Source: Streptomyces sp. NRRL F-6676
Lineage (GTDB): Bacteria > Actinomycetota > Actinomycetes > Streptomycetales > Streptomycetaceae
Assembly (NCBI RefSeq): GCF_000725625.1
Contig: NZ_JOHS01000001.1
Span: 248,001-312,000, forward strand
Length of the DNA stretch: 64,000 nucleotides
Direction of reading: 5' to 3'
Part shown: one piece after another, positions 9,558 to 20,071 of the stretch
Layout: each line of letters opens with the position of its first letter
Numbering within the stretch: the first letter of the stretch is position 1
Program-made: the position numbers and the translations under genes
Notes under the pieces: generated by a model
Seen by the model: the letters and a program-made list of their open reading frames with translations, nothing else
Told to the model about the DNA's origin: nothing
Database searches by the model: none

Positions 9558-10205
9558 TCAGCGGGAGCGGAGGGTCCGGTAGGCGAACTCCACCAGGTAG
9601 TCGTTGAGGCGCAGTGAGGCCGAAGCGGCCTTCTCCTCGTCCCCTTCGCGGATGGCGTGCAGCACGGCGCCGTGCAGGCTCGCCGCCGTGGCCAGTTCTT
9701 CGGCCGGGTCCTGGATGTGGGCGAACCAGAAGCGCCGGGAGAGTCCCTGCAACGGGGTCATGGCCACCAGCAGGTATTCGTTGTGCGCGGCGGTGGCTAT
9801 CAGCTCGTGGATCTCCTTCAGGGCCCGGTCGAACGCCCTGAGGTCGGTGCCGGGAAGCGCGTCCAGGCGGTCGGCCAGGCGCAGCATGGCCTCTTTCTGC
9901 TCCGCGCCCGCCCGGTGCGCCGCCAGGCGGACGGCGAGTTCCTCCACCGAGCGGCGCAGTTCGAGGAGCTTGAGCTGCGCCTCGACCGAGGTGCCGGCCA
10001 CGAAGACGCCGCGGTTCGGGTGGATCTCCACCATCCGCTCGCGCGCCAGCCGCTGGAGTGCCTCGCGGACCGGAGTGCGCCCGAGACCGGTCAGTTCCAT
10101 GAGGGCCGCCTCGGACAGCATCGCTCCGGGCGGCAGCTCCTGGAACGTGATCATGCTTTGCAGTGCGTCATACGCCTGGTCGGCCTTGTTGACGCTCTTC
10201 TCCAC
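9558..10205 (-). CDS. GntR-family regulator, FadR subfamily
   Basis: This 215-residue transcription factor has an N-terminal winged helix (residues about 8-72, with 'LSEAALMELTGLGRTPVREA' as the recognition region and 'RGVFVA' as the wing) and a helical FCD ligand domain (about 85-205). FCD domains of this type bind carboxylates, often with a metal ion held by Asp and His residues. The GTG start has GGGAG 7 bases upstream. It is divergent from the FAD oxidoreductase operon, and a sequence fitting the FadR-type consensus TNGT-N3-ACNA lies at 10287-10297. It is therefore probably the local repressor of the acid-sugar operon, released by its substrate or an intermediate. Confidence 0.88.
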   Translation of the reverse strand: MEKSVNKADQAYDALQSMITFQELPPGAMLSEAALMELTGLGRTPVREALQRLARERMVEIHPNRGVFVAGTSVEAQLKLLELRRSVEELAVRLAAHRAGAEQKEAMLRLADRLDALPGTDLRAFDRALKEIHELIATAAHNEYLLVAMTPLQGLSRRFWFAHIQDPAEELATAASLHGAVLHAIREGDEEKAASASLRLNDYLVEFAYRTLRSR

Positions 10206-10286
10206 GCGGCTGCTCCCGTCTTCTCACCCGCGGGCCGGGGCCGGAATCGCCCGCCGTCTCACCTCTGGACATGAGGCAGTCTACCG

Positions 10287-10302
10287 TTGTACGACTAGTA
10301 CA
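10287..10302. promoter_or_regulatory. Probable FadR/GntR operator
   Basis: TTGTACGACTA (10287-10297) fits the FadR-type consensus TNGT-N3-ACNA exactly. It lies within the inverted repeat TGTAC-N5-GTACA (10288-10302), which ends on the A of the oxidoreductase start codon. A bound regulator would block the promoter or a leaderless start. Confidence 0.65.
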
Positions 10303-11687
10303 TGACCAATATATCGGCTGCGGGGGGTCATCTCCCGCAGCACGAATGGAAACTGTCCGCGGTGTTTCCGGCCGATGTGGACCTGCCGGTGCTGGCCGAC
10401 GTGGACGTGCTCGTCGTCGGCGGCGGGGCGGCCGGAGTGGCCGCGGCCACCGTCGCGGCCGAGAGCGGACGCAGTGTCGTCCTGATCGAGAAGTACGGGT
10501 TCTGCGGCGGCGCCGCCGTGGCGGGGCTCTCCGGAACGCTCTGCGGCCTCTACCTCGCCACCGATCGCGATGCCCGGCCCGAGCAGGTGGTCTTCGGCTT
10601 CACCGAACGCTTCCGGTCCGCACTGGCCTCTCGTCATGGCCTGACCGAACCGCAGAAGTACGGCAAGACATGGACCAGCGCCCATGACCCCCTCGTATGG
10701 CGGGAGACCGCCGACTCACTGCTCGGACACGCCGGCGTGCGCGTCCTGTTGCACACCGCCGTCACCGGCGTCCTCATGGACGGGGACGTGCACCTGGGCG
10801 TCGTCGTCGAGTCCAATGCCGGCCGCGCCGTCATCAGGGCGGCCCGCACCATCGACGCGTCGGGAGACGCGGCGGTCGTGGCCCGTGCCGGGCACGGCTA
10901 CACCTTCGGCGACGACGGTGTGATCCAGAACCCGACCATGTTCTTCCGTATCGGCAATGTCGACATGGACCGCTACCTGGACTACTACGGCACCGACACC
11001 ATCTGCCCGCCCAAGGTCACCGAGGCGATCATGGCGGCGCGGTCCGCCGGTGAGGAGCTGCCCCGGCAGAAGATCTGGATCTTCCGCACCACCCGTCCCG
11101 GCGAACTCATGGTCAACGCCACCCGTCTGACGGCCCGGGACGGCAGGATGCTCAACGTCATCGACCCGGAGGACTTCACCGAGGCCGAGATCTCCGGCCG
11201 CCGGCAGGTGCGCGCCTACGCCCGTTTCCTCGCGCGGTACGTCCCGGGGTGCGAGGACAGCTATGTCGTCGACACGGGCGTCGAGGCGGGCATACGGCAG
11301 ACCCGGACCGTCACCGGCTGCGAAACCCTCCGCAACGACGATGTGCTCGTGGGCCGCAAACGCCCCGACGGCATCTGCCGGGTGCCCTGGCCCATCGAAC
11401 TGCACAGCGGTGACCGTCCCAGGCTGCACTGGCTGCTCGACGACTACTACGAGGTGCCCTACGGCACCCTCGTGCCCGCGACGGGCGAGAACGTCATCGT
11501 CGCCGGCCGCTGCCTGAGCGCCGAGCACGAGGCACTCGCCTCCGCACGCGTCACCGCCCAGTGCTTCGAGTACGGGCACGCGGCCGCCGTGGCCGCGGTC
11601 CTCTCCCTCGATCACGACATCCGATTCCGCGACATCAAGGGCGAAGCCGTCCGCGCCGTCATGGCCGCGAACGGAAGTGCCCTGTGA
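10302..11687 (+). CDS. FAD-dependent oxidoreductase (FAD_oxidored family)
   Basis: This 461-residue flavoprotein begins with a dinucleotide-binding fold: 'VDVLVVGGGAAGVAAATVAA' near residues 33-52 followed by 'VVLIEKYGFCGGAA'. A second FAD contact is 'TIDASGDAAVVARAG' near 185. It resembles proteins annotated as FAD_oxidored, whose substrates are rarely known. No ribosome-binding site precedes ATG 10302 and an operator overlaps it, so the message may be leaderless. The last codon overlaps a GTG of the dehydratase frame (GTGA), placing it first in an operon with an IlvD/Edd dehydratase and an MHS permease. I infer that it oxidises a sugar acid or related hydroxy acid, but the substrate is not visible. 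Confidence 0.8.
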   Translation: MTNISAAGGHLPQHEWKLSAVFPADVDLPVLADVDVLVVGGGAAGVAAATVAAESGRSVVLIEKYGFCGGAAVAGLSGTLCGLYLATDRDARPEQVVFGFTERFRSALASRHGLTEPQKYGKTWTSAHDPLVWRETADSLLGHAGVRVLLHTAVTGVLMDGDVHLGVVVESNAGRAVIRAARTIDASGDAAVVARAGHGYTFGDDGVIQNPTMFFRIGNVDMDRYLDYYGTDTICPPKVTEAIMAARSAGEELPRQKIWIFRTTRPGELMVNATRLTARDGRMLNVIDPEDFTEAEISGRRQVRAYARFLARYVPGCEDSYVVDTGVEAGIRQTRTVTGCETLRNDDVLVGRKRPDGICRVPWPIELHSGDRPRLHWLLDDYYEVPYGTLVPATGENVIVAGRCLSAEHEALASARVTAQCFEYGHAAAVAAVLSLDHDIRFRDIKGEAVRAVMAANGSAL

Positions 11688-11710
11688 ACCACCACCCCCA
11701 GGAGATTTCC

Positions 11711-13447
11711 GTGCCCGAGTCCGGCCCCACCCCCGGTCCCCTGTCCGATCCGACGCCGCTGCGCAGCAACTTCGAGCCGGGTACCACCCGTTGGGCCGTC
11801 CGGCGTGCCCAGTGGTCCGCCATGGGGCTGACCCAGGAGGAACAGCGGCGGCCGAAGATCGCCGTTGTCAACACCTCCTCCCGGCTGTCGGTCTGCTTCG
11901 CCCACCTCGACGACGTGGTCGGCGTCGTCTCCGAAGCGGTCCGCGAGGCGGGCGGGCTGCCGCTGGAGATCCGTACGACCGCACCCAGCGATTTCGTCAC
12001 CAGCGCCGGCCGCAAGGCGCGTTACCTCATGCCCACCCGCGACCTGATCGTCAACGACATCGAAGCGGCCGTCGAAGGCGCCCAGCTCGACGCCATGGTC
12101 CTGCTCTCCTCCTGCGACAAGACCACCCCGGCCCATCTGATGGCGGCGGCCCGCCTCGACCTGCCCGCCGTCGTGGTGATCGGCGGCTACCAGCAGGGCG
12201 GCACCTTCGCGGGCTGCTCCGTGGACATCGACACCGTGTACGAGTCCGTGGGTGCGCTCGCCTCCGGGCGGATGAGCGTCGACGAACTGGGCCGCATGGC
12301 CGACTGCGCCATCAAGGGCCCCGGCGTCTGCGCGGGACTGGCCACCGCCAACACCATGCACATCCTCGCCGAGGCACTCGGTATGACCATGCCCGGCTCC
12401 GCCCCCGTGCGGGCCAACTCCGAAGCCATGCTCGCCCGTGCCGCGGAAGCCGGCCGCCGCATCGTGGAACTGGTCCACGAAGGCGTGACCGCCCGCCGCG
12501 TCCTGACCGCCGAGGCGATCGAGAACGCGGTCGAGGCCGCCCTCGCCCTGGGCGGCTCGGTCAACTGCATCCGCCATCTGACGGCGGTGGCGCAGGAGGC
12601 CGACCTCGGCCTGGACGTCGTGGCGATGTTCGAGGAGAAGGGCAGGGACGCGGTCCAGCTGGCGGCCATCAGACCCAATGGCACACACCAGGTCTGGGAC
12701 CTGGAACGGGTCGGCGGCGCCCAGGCCGCGCTGCGGGCGCTGCTTCCCCGCCTGAACGGTGACGCCCTGACCGTCTCCGGCCGTACGGTGGCCGAACTCG
12801 CCCAGCGGGCACCCGCCCCGGACGGAGAGGTGCTGCGTCCCCTGACGGACCCGGTGAACACGGAGCCCGGCCTGCTGATCCTGCGGGGCAGCCTCGCGCC
12901 CGACGGCGCCATCGTCAAGGTCGCCGGAGTCGGCGCCGCCCGCAGGCAGTTCTCCGGACCGGCCCGCGTCTTCGCCGGGGAGGACGAGGCGATCGCCGCC
13001 CTGGGCGAGTCCGCCATCCGCCCCGGCGACGTGATCGTCCTGCGGGGCATGGGACCCCGCGGCGGCCCGGGCACCGTGTTCGCGGCGAGCTTCGTGGCCG
13101 CGCTCAACGGCGCCGGGCTGGGCGGACAGGTCGCCGTGGTCACCGACGGCGAGCTCTCCGGCCTCAACCACGGCCTGGTCGTCGGCCAGGTCATGCCCGA
13201 GGCCGCGGACGGCGGACCGCTCGCCGGTGTGCGGGACGGCGACCGCATCTCCGTCGACCTCGACGCACGGCTCCTCGACACCGGCACCCCGCGGAACGGC
13301 GCTCCGGTCACCGCCGGCGATCCCCGGGCCGAGCGGGGCTGGCTCGGCCAGTACGCCGCGCTCGTGAGTCCCATCCAGCAAGGCGCCGTACTGCGCCGTC
13401 CCCTCCAGACCGGGCAGGCCGGTCCGACCACCGGAGGAACCGAGTGA
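11711..13447 (+). CDS. IlvD/Edd-family dehydratase, sugar-acid type
   Basis: This 578-residue iron-sulfur enzyme removes water from a 2,3-dihydroxy acid to give a 2-keto-3-deoxy acid. The three cluster-ligand cysteines of the family appear at about Cys62 ('LSVCFAHL'), Cys135 ('SSCDKTTP') and Cys207 ('GVCAGLATANTM'), with the usual spacing of about 70 residues. The C-terminal swivel domain contains 'GDVIVLRGMGPRGGPG' and 'TDGELSG'. GTG 11711 was chosen because AGGAG lies six bases upstream; an earlier in-frame GTG at 11684 overlaps the previous stop. The context of FadR regulator, flavoprotein and permease suggests an aldonate-type substrate rather than branched-chain amino-acid synthesis. It is unlike anabolic IlvD around the first cysteine. 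Confidence 0.85.
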   Translation: MPESGPTPGPLSDPTPLRSNFEPGTTRWAVRRAQWSAMGLTQEEQRRPKIAVVNTSSRLSVCFAHLDDVVGVVSEAVREAGGLPLEIRTTAPSDFVTSAGRKARYLMPTRDLIVNDIEAAVEGAQLDAMVLLSSCDKTTPAHLMAAARLDLPAVVVIGGYQQGGTFAGCSVDIDTVYESVGALASGRMSVDELGRMADCAIKGPGVCAGLATANTMHILAEALGMTMPGSAPVRANSEAMLARAAEAGRRIVELVHEGVTARRVLTAEAIENAVEAALALGGSVNCIRHLTAVAQEADLGLDVVAMFEEKGRDAVQLAAIRPNGTHQVWDLERVGGAQAALRALLPRLNGDALTVSGRTVAELAQRAPAPDGEVLRPLTDPVNTEPGLLILRGSLAPDGAIVKVAGVGAARRQFSGPARVFAGEDEAIAALGESAIRPGDVIVLRGMGPRGGPGTVFAASFVAALNGAGLGGQVAVVTDGELSGLNHGLVVGQVMPEAADGGPLAGVRDGDRISVDLDARLLDTGTPRNGAPVTAGDPRAERGWLGQYAALVSPIQQGAVLRRPLQTGQAGPTTGGTE

Positions 13448-14811
13448 TGGCGACGGCGTCCCAGTCGCGGCGAGCGGGTGTGGCGGCACTCGTCGGCACG
13501 GCCCTCGAATGGTACGACTTCCTGATCTACGGCACCGCGGCCGCGCTCGTCCTCAACGAGCTGTTCTTCCCCGCCGCGAACCCCCTCGTCGGCACCCTGG
13601 CGGCCTTCGCCACCTACGCGGTGGGCTTCCTCGCCCGGCCTCTCGGGGGCCTGGTCCTGGGCGCGCTCGGCGACCGGTGGGGACGCAGGGCCGTCCTCGT
13701 CCTCACCCTGCTCATCATGGGCTCCGCCACCGCCCTGATCGGTGTGCTGCCGACGTACGGCCAGGCGGGGGCCGCGGCCCCGGTCCTGCTCATCCTGCTC
13801 CGGCTCGTGCAGGGCTTCGGCGCGGGAGGAGAGTACGCCGGGGCGGTCGTCCTCTCCGTCGAACACGCCGACCAGCAGCGTCGCGGAGCTGCCGGGGCCT
13901 GGGCACCCCTCGGGTACGCCGCGGCCACGCTGCTGGCCGCGGGGGTGTTCCAGCTGTTCCTGCTCATGCCCGACGACCAGTTCCGCGCATGGGGCTGGCG
14001 CCTGCCCTTCCTGCTCAGTCTTGTCGTTGTCGCCGTCGGTTACCTGATCCGACGGCGGATCGGCGAGACACCGGCCTTCGAGAACGCGCAGGAGCCGGAG
14101 ACGCCTCGGCGGCTGGAGCTGTTCGCGGCGCTGCGCAAGGAGCCCAGGAGCTTCCTGGTGGTCATCGGCGCCCGCTTCGCCGAGAACGGCTTCGCCTACC
14201 TGTTCCCGGTCTTCGGCGTCGCCTTCGTCACCACGGAGCTCGGCGTCGGCGAGGACGTGGCCCTGGGCTCCGTCGTCGCGGCGGCCGCGGTGGAGATGAT
14301 CACTATTCCCTTCTACGCACGGCTGTCCGACCGGATCGGACGACGCCCCGTGTACACGGTCGGAGCGATCGCCTCCGCACTGTGGGTCGTCCCCTTCTTC
14401 CTGCTCGTCGGCACCGGCTCGACCTGGACGGTCGTGTGCGCCTTCGTCGTGGGGCTGGGGCTGGCCTACCCCGCGATGCTGGCTCCGCAGGCCGCGTGGT
14501 TCGCCGAACTCTTCGGCACGCGCACCCGGTTGTCCGGATTCGCGTTCGCCCGCGAGATCGGCTCCGTCCTCGCCGGCGGCCTCGCCCCCTTCGTCGCCAC
14601 GGCGTTGTACGCGTGGGCCGGGCACTGGTGGCCCGTCGCCCTGTACATGGGGTTCATGACGATCATCACGCTGACGGCTCTCGCGGTCGGATCCGAGACC
14701 GTCCACCGGGACATCGAAACACCGGTGTCCGGTGAGACCCCGGCAGGCGGGGTCCGGCAGGATGCCGTTCCCGAGGCGGCGCCTCCATCGGTCGTGAACA
14801 CCGAGCGGTGA
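13444..14811 (+). CDS. MFS permease, metabolite:H+ symporter (MHS) family
   Basis: This 455-residue permease has about 12 hydrophobic segments, the MHS opener 'GTALEWYDFLIYG', the loop 'GALGDRWGRRAV' and the second-half loop 'ARLSDRIGRRPVY'. It likely imports the substrate of the oxidoreductase and dehydratase. GTG 13444 overlaps the dehydratase stop (GTGA) and GGAGG sits six bases before it; ATG 13447 is an equally possible start one codon later. It is a distinct paralogue of the permease at 234. The strong hairpin at 14818-14850 ends the operon. Confidence 0.9.
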   Translation: MMATASQSRRAGVAALVGTALEWYDFLIYGTAAALVLNELFFPAANPLVGTLAAFATYAVGFLARPLGGLVLGALGDRWGRRAVLVLTLLIMGSATALIGVLPTYGQAGAAAPVLLILLRLVQGFGAGGEYAGAVVLSVEHADQQRRGAAGAWAPLGYAAATLLAAGVFQLFLLMPDDQFRAWGWRLPFLLSLVVVAVGYLIRRRIGETPAFENAQEPETPRRLELFAALRKEPRSFLVVIGARFAENGFAYLFPVFGVAFVTTELGVGEDVALGSVVAAAAVEMITIPFYARLSDRIGRRPVYTVGAIASALWVVPFFLLVGTGSTWTVVCAFVVGLGLAYPAMLAPQAAWFAELFGTRTRLSGFAFAREIGSVLAGGLAPFVATALYAWAGHWWPVALYMGFMTIITLTALAVGSETVHRDIETPVSGETPAGGVRQDAVPEAAPPSVVNTER

Positions 14812-14817
14812 CCAGGC

Positions 14818-14850
14818 GACCGGCCGCCCCCGTGACGGGGACGGCCGGTC
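14818..14850. terminator. Bidirectional hairpin terminator
   Basis: GACCGGCCG (14818-14826) pairs perfectly with CGGCCGGTC (14842-14850), and the inner CCCCG/CGGGG extends the stem around a short TGA loop. It lies between convergent genes. Confidence 0.75.
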
Positions 14851-14867
14851 GGGAGAGGGACCGGGCG

Positions 14868-17258
<2,391 letters not shown>

Positions 17259-17416
17259 CGTCTCTCCCTGTTTCCGTCCGCGGTCCCGGGGCCCCCGTCC
17301 CGGCCCCCGGCAGCCACACTATGCGGGCGCGGGCGGCCGGGGCTTCTCGAATACTGACCGATCGGGGCGGGCGGCACGGACGGCGTGGACGGCGGCACGG
17401 TGCCTGCCGCACGAGG

Positions 17417-17456
17417 CCGCCCGCCGTCCCCGGGGTGCGCCGGGGACGGCGGGCGG
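17417..17456 (-). terminator. Hairpin terminator of the chitinase gene
   Basis: Arms 17417-17433 and 17440-17456 pair perfectly over 17 bases around a six-base loop. It lies 15 bases beyond the chitinase stop. The absence of a T-tract is usual for this genus. Confidence 0.75.
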
Positions 17457-17470
17457 CTGCGGGGGTCAGG

Positions 17471-18682
17471 TCAGCAGGAGCCCTCGTCCTCCCAGGGGCC
17501 CCATTCGGCGGCTCCGGGCTTCTCGTTCTGGGTCCACCACTTGGCCTTCCAGTTGTGCTTGTCGTACGACACCTCGTCGCCCTTGACGTAGACCGCCGAC
17601 GCGCTCCACGCCGACGTGCAGGCGGTGCCCGGCTGCGACGGCGTCGGGGTGGGCGTGGTCGTGGGCGGGGTGACCCCGGCGAACTTCACCGAGTACTTGG
17701 CGAAGTCCCATGCGTTCTGCGCCACGCTGGAGCAGGTGCCCGACGTGCGGCCCCCGTTGTCCGGCGGGCTGCACTGCCGGTCGCGGTTGAGCGACCAGAA
17801 CGTGAAGCGGTCCATGTGGTGATTGGTGGCGTAGTCCAGCACCGTCTGGAAGTCGGACTGCGCGAAGTACTCGCCGGTGTCGCTGCGGCCGTTCATGCCG
17901 GAGAAGCCCTCGTGGGCGTAGGCGGTCGCCTCGTCCCAGCCGAACGTCGACTGAAGGATCTTGTTGAACTTGGTCAGCGCGTCGGTCTGGGCGGCGGCGC
18001 CGTTGAAGCCGCCGTCGAACGGCATGATGGAGAAGTTGTTCGGGGTGAACCCCTGGGACTTCGCCTCCAGCAGCATCTGCTTGCCGAACCAGCCGGTGCC
18101 GTCCGCCGTCGTGCCCGCGGTGGTGACGGAGACGTAGAGGCCGGGGTTGTTCTGCTGAAGGATCTTGGCCGCGCCGATCTCGTTCCTGATCGCGGCCGTG
18201 TTCTCGTACTCCGGCTCCTCCAGATCGAAGTCGATGGCGTGCAGCCCGTACTTGGTGATGACCTGCTGGTACGCGGCGGCGGTCGAGGCCGCGTCGGAGC
18301 AGGTCTGGCCGAGCTTGGTGCCGCCGTAGCCGCCGATGGAGACGGAGACGTCGCCGCCCTTGGAGCGGATCTTGTTGATCACCGCCTGCACGGCGGTGTC
18401 CGAGGAGACCGCGGAGGTGCCGCCCCAGGTGGGGGAGCAGCCGCCGCCGTTGGGCGCGAGGACGAACGCGAGCTGGAAGGCCTTCAGGCCGGTGGCGTCC
18501 ATGATCGCCGCGGCGTCCGGCGGGTCGTTGTCCAGCGGCATCAGATAGGGGGCGGCCGCGTACCAACGGTTGCTCAGCGCGTTCGTCGCGCCCGAGGCGT
18601 TGCCCGCGAGCAGTGCGGTCGAGCCGGCCGCGGCGATTCCGACGGCGGCGGCCGCGCCCAGACATGCGCGAAGACGTCTCAC
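17471..18682 (-). CDS. Secreted GH18 chitinase with C-terminal CBM5/12
   Basis: This 403-residue secreted enzyme would cleave chitin. It has a signal peptide ending near residue 32 ([10 protein letters not shown]), a GH18 barrel with '[10 protein letters not shown]' (about 113-121) and the active-site strand 'HAIDFDLE' at 148-155. The proton donor would be Glu155, and Asp151 and Asp153 of the DxxDxDxE motif are present, but His148 replaces the first Asp. A Thr/Pro linker near 345 leads to a CBM5/12-type chitin-binding module with paired Trp residues ('[15 protein letters not shown]', '[10 protein letters not shown]'). GTG 18682 has GGAGG six bases upstream. A DasR-like operator at 18753-18766 suggests control by N-acetylglucosamine. 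Confidence 0.92.
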   Translation of the reverse strand: MRRLRACLGAAAAVGIAAAGSTALLAGNASGATNALSNRWYAAAPYLMPLDNDPPDAAAIMDATGLKAFQLAFVLAPNGGGCSPTWGGTSAVSSDTAVQAVINKIRSKGGDVSVSIGGYGGTKLGQTCSDAASTAAAYQQVITKYGLHAIDFDLEEPEYENTAAIRNEIGAAKILQQNNPGLYVSVTTAGTTADGTGWFGKQMLLEAKSQGFTPNNFSIMPFDGGFNGAAAQTDALTKFNKILQSTFGWDEATAYAHEGFSGMNGRSDTGEYFAQSDFQTVLDYATNHHMDRFTFWSLNRDRQCSPPDNGGRTSGTCSSVAQNAWDFAKYSVKFAGVTPPTTTPTPTPSQPGTACTSAWSASAVYVKGDEVSYDKHNWKAKWWTQNEKPGAAEWGPWEDEGSC

Positions 18683-18752
18683 TGTGTGCCTCCAGGTGGG
18701 GCTGTGGGGAGTCGTCCCAGCTTGCTGAGCCTGTTGGGGTCACGTCAATAGA

Positions 18753-18766
18753 TTGGACTAGACCAA
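18753..18766. promoter_or_regulatory. DasR-like operator (dre) upstream of chitinase
   Basis: The 14-base sequence TTGGACTAGACCAA matches the core of the known DasR responsive element (GGTCTAGACC within ACTGGTCTAGACCAGT) except for one central base. It lies 70 bases before the chitinase start, where such sites occur in other Streptomyces chitinase genes. Function is inferred. Confidence 0.7.
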
Positions 18767-18895
18767 GTTCGTTTCGCTTTCCCCCGGGTGACCGTCTGTC
18801 AGCCCCGGCCACCACGCCGGAGGCCGCCGGCCGCGTCCGGCTGCCCGGCCGCTCCTGCCCTGCCGTCCGGCCGCCCGCAGGGGCCGGAAACGGCC

Positions 18896-18936
18896 GCGGT
18901 GCCCGGCGCCACGCCTGCGCGTGGGCCGGGCACCGC
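18896..18936 (-). terminator. Hairpin terminator of the cold-shock gene
   Basis: GCGGTGCCCGGC (18896-18907) pairs perfectly with GCCGGGCACCGC (18925-18936). It lies about 60 bases after the cold-shock gene stop on the minus strand. Confidence 0.65.
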
Positions 18937-18997
18937 GACGGTGCTCACGGACGGGAACCGGCGGAGCGCCGGGGCCGTACGGAGGAGGACGGGGCGG

Positions 18998-19201
18998 TCA
19001 GCCCCGCGTGATGTTCTGCGCCTGCGGTCCCTTCTGCCCCTGCCCGATGTCGAAGGTGACGCTCTCCCCCTCGATCAGCTCGCGGTACCCGCTGCCGTTG
19101 ATCTCGGAGTAGTGCGCGAAGACGTCCGGGCCCCCGTCGTTCTGGGAGATGAAGCCGAAGCCCTTCTCGGAGTTGAACCACTTCACGGTACCGCTGGCCA
19201 T
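18998..19201 (-). CDS. CspA-family cold-shock protein
   Basis: This 67-residue single OB-fold protein binds single-stranded RNA and DNA and acts as an RNA chaperone. Both RNA-binding motifs are present: RNP1 'KGFGFI' (about residues 13-18) and RNP2 'VFAHY' (about 27-31; the family usually has VFVHF). The length is normal for the family. ATG 19201 has GAAGGA about eight bases upstream. A long leader before it contains an A-rich stretch near 19280, as is common for cold-shock genes. It is monocistronic and unrelated in function to its neighbours. Confidence 0.95.
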   Translation of the reverse strand: MASGTVKWFNSEKGFGFISQNDGGPDVFAHYSEINGSGYRELIEGESVTFDIGQGQKGPQAQNITRG

Positions 19202-19353
19202 ACGTTTGGTCCTTCGTTGGTGTCCTGGGGCGAGCCCGTCATGGGCGCGCCCCGGCCTCTGCGACGGCAGGAGCCCTGAGCTTTTTTACCCCTCGGCGCC
19301 GCGTTTATCCGACCGGCGACACGCCTTCCTGCCGGGGTGGTCCCATTCGGACG

Positions 19354-19372
19354 CGGTCCGGCGGCCGGACCG
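19354..19372 (-). terminator. Weak hairpin after the response regulator
   Basis: CGGTCCGG (19354-19361) and CCGGACCG (19365-19372) form a perfect 8-base stem with a three-base loop just beyond the response-regulator stop. Confidence 0.4.
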
Positions 19373-19379
19373 GGCGGCG

Positions 19380-20045
19380 TCAGCGCGGCGGCCGGGCCAG
19401 CCCCGACCGGTAGGCGATGGCGACCAGTTGGGCCCGGCTGCGGGCGTCCAGCTTGGTCTTGGCGCGCTGGACGTGCGTCCGGACGGTCAGCGGGCTCAGG
19501 AACAGCTGTTCGGCGATCTCGGCGTCGGATTTGCCGTCCGCGACCAGCGCCGTCACCTCGCGCTCGCGGGCGGTCAGGGCCCCCGCGTCCCTCGTCGTGC
19601 CGGCGTCGGCCTCGGGCGTGGCCAGGAAGCGGGTGATGAGGCTGCGGGTGGCCACCGGCGAGAGCAGCGCGTCGCCGGCGGCCACGGTGCGGATGCCGTC
19701 GAGCAGGGCCTCGGCGGAGACGTCCTTGCCGAGGAAGCCGCTCGCGCCCACCCGCAGCGCCCGGGCCACGTACTCGTCGGTCTGGAACGTGGTGAGGACG
19801 AGGACGCGGGTCTCCGCCAGCTCCGGGTCGGCGCAGATCTCGGAGGCCGCGGCGAGACCGTCGGTGCCGGGCATCCGGATGTCCATCAGCACCACGTCGG
19901 GGCGGTGGACGCGGGTCAGCTCGACCGCCCGCGCGCCGTCCGCGGCCTCGTCGACCACCTCCATGTCCGGGCAGGAGTCGATCAGGATGCGGAAGGTGGC
20001 CCGCAGCAGGGTCTGGTCGTCGGCGAGCAGCACGCGGATGGTCAT
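19380..20045 (-). CDS. NarL/LuxR-family response regulator
   Basis: This 221-residue regulator has a receiver domain (residues about 1-120) with the acidic pocket 'LLADDQ', phospho-acceptor Asp in 'VVLMDIRMPG' and the conserved Lys in 'GFLGKDV'. A LuxR-type helix-turn-helix (about 150-210) contains 'LTAREREVTALVADGKSDAEIA' in two halves and 'TVRTHVQR'. ATG 20045 was preferred over the GTG two codons earlier because AAGGG sits five bases upstream. It follows its cognate kinase by 26 bases in the same operon. Its target genes are not apparent; the MMPL exporter upstream is separated by a strong terminator. Confidence 0.9.
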   Translation of the reverse strand: MTIRVLLADDQTLLRATFRILIDSCPDMEVVDEAADGARAVELTRVHRPDVVLMDIRMPGTDGLAAASEICADPELAETRVLVLTTFQTDEYVARALRVGASGFLGKDVSAEALLDGIRTVAAGDALLSPVATRSLITRFLATPEADAGTTRDAGALTAREREVTALVADGKSDAEIAEQLFLSPLTVRTHVQRAKTKLDARSRAQLVAIAYRSGLARPPR

Positions 20046-20071
20046 GGGCACCCTTCCAGGGGGCTCAGGGG

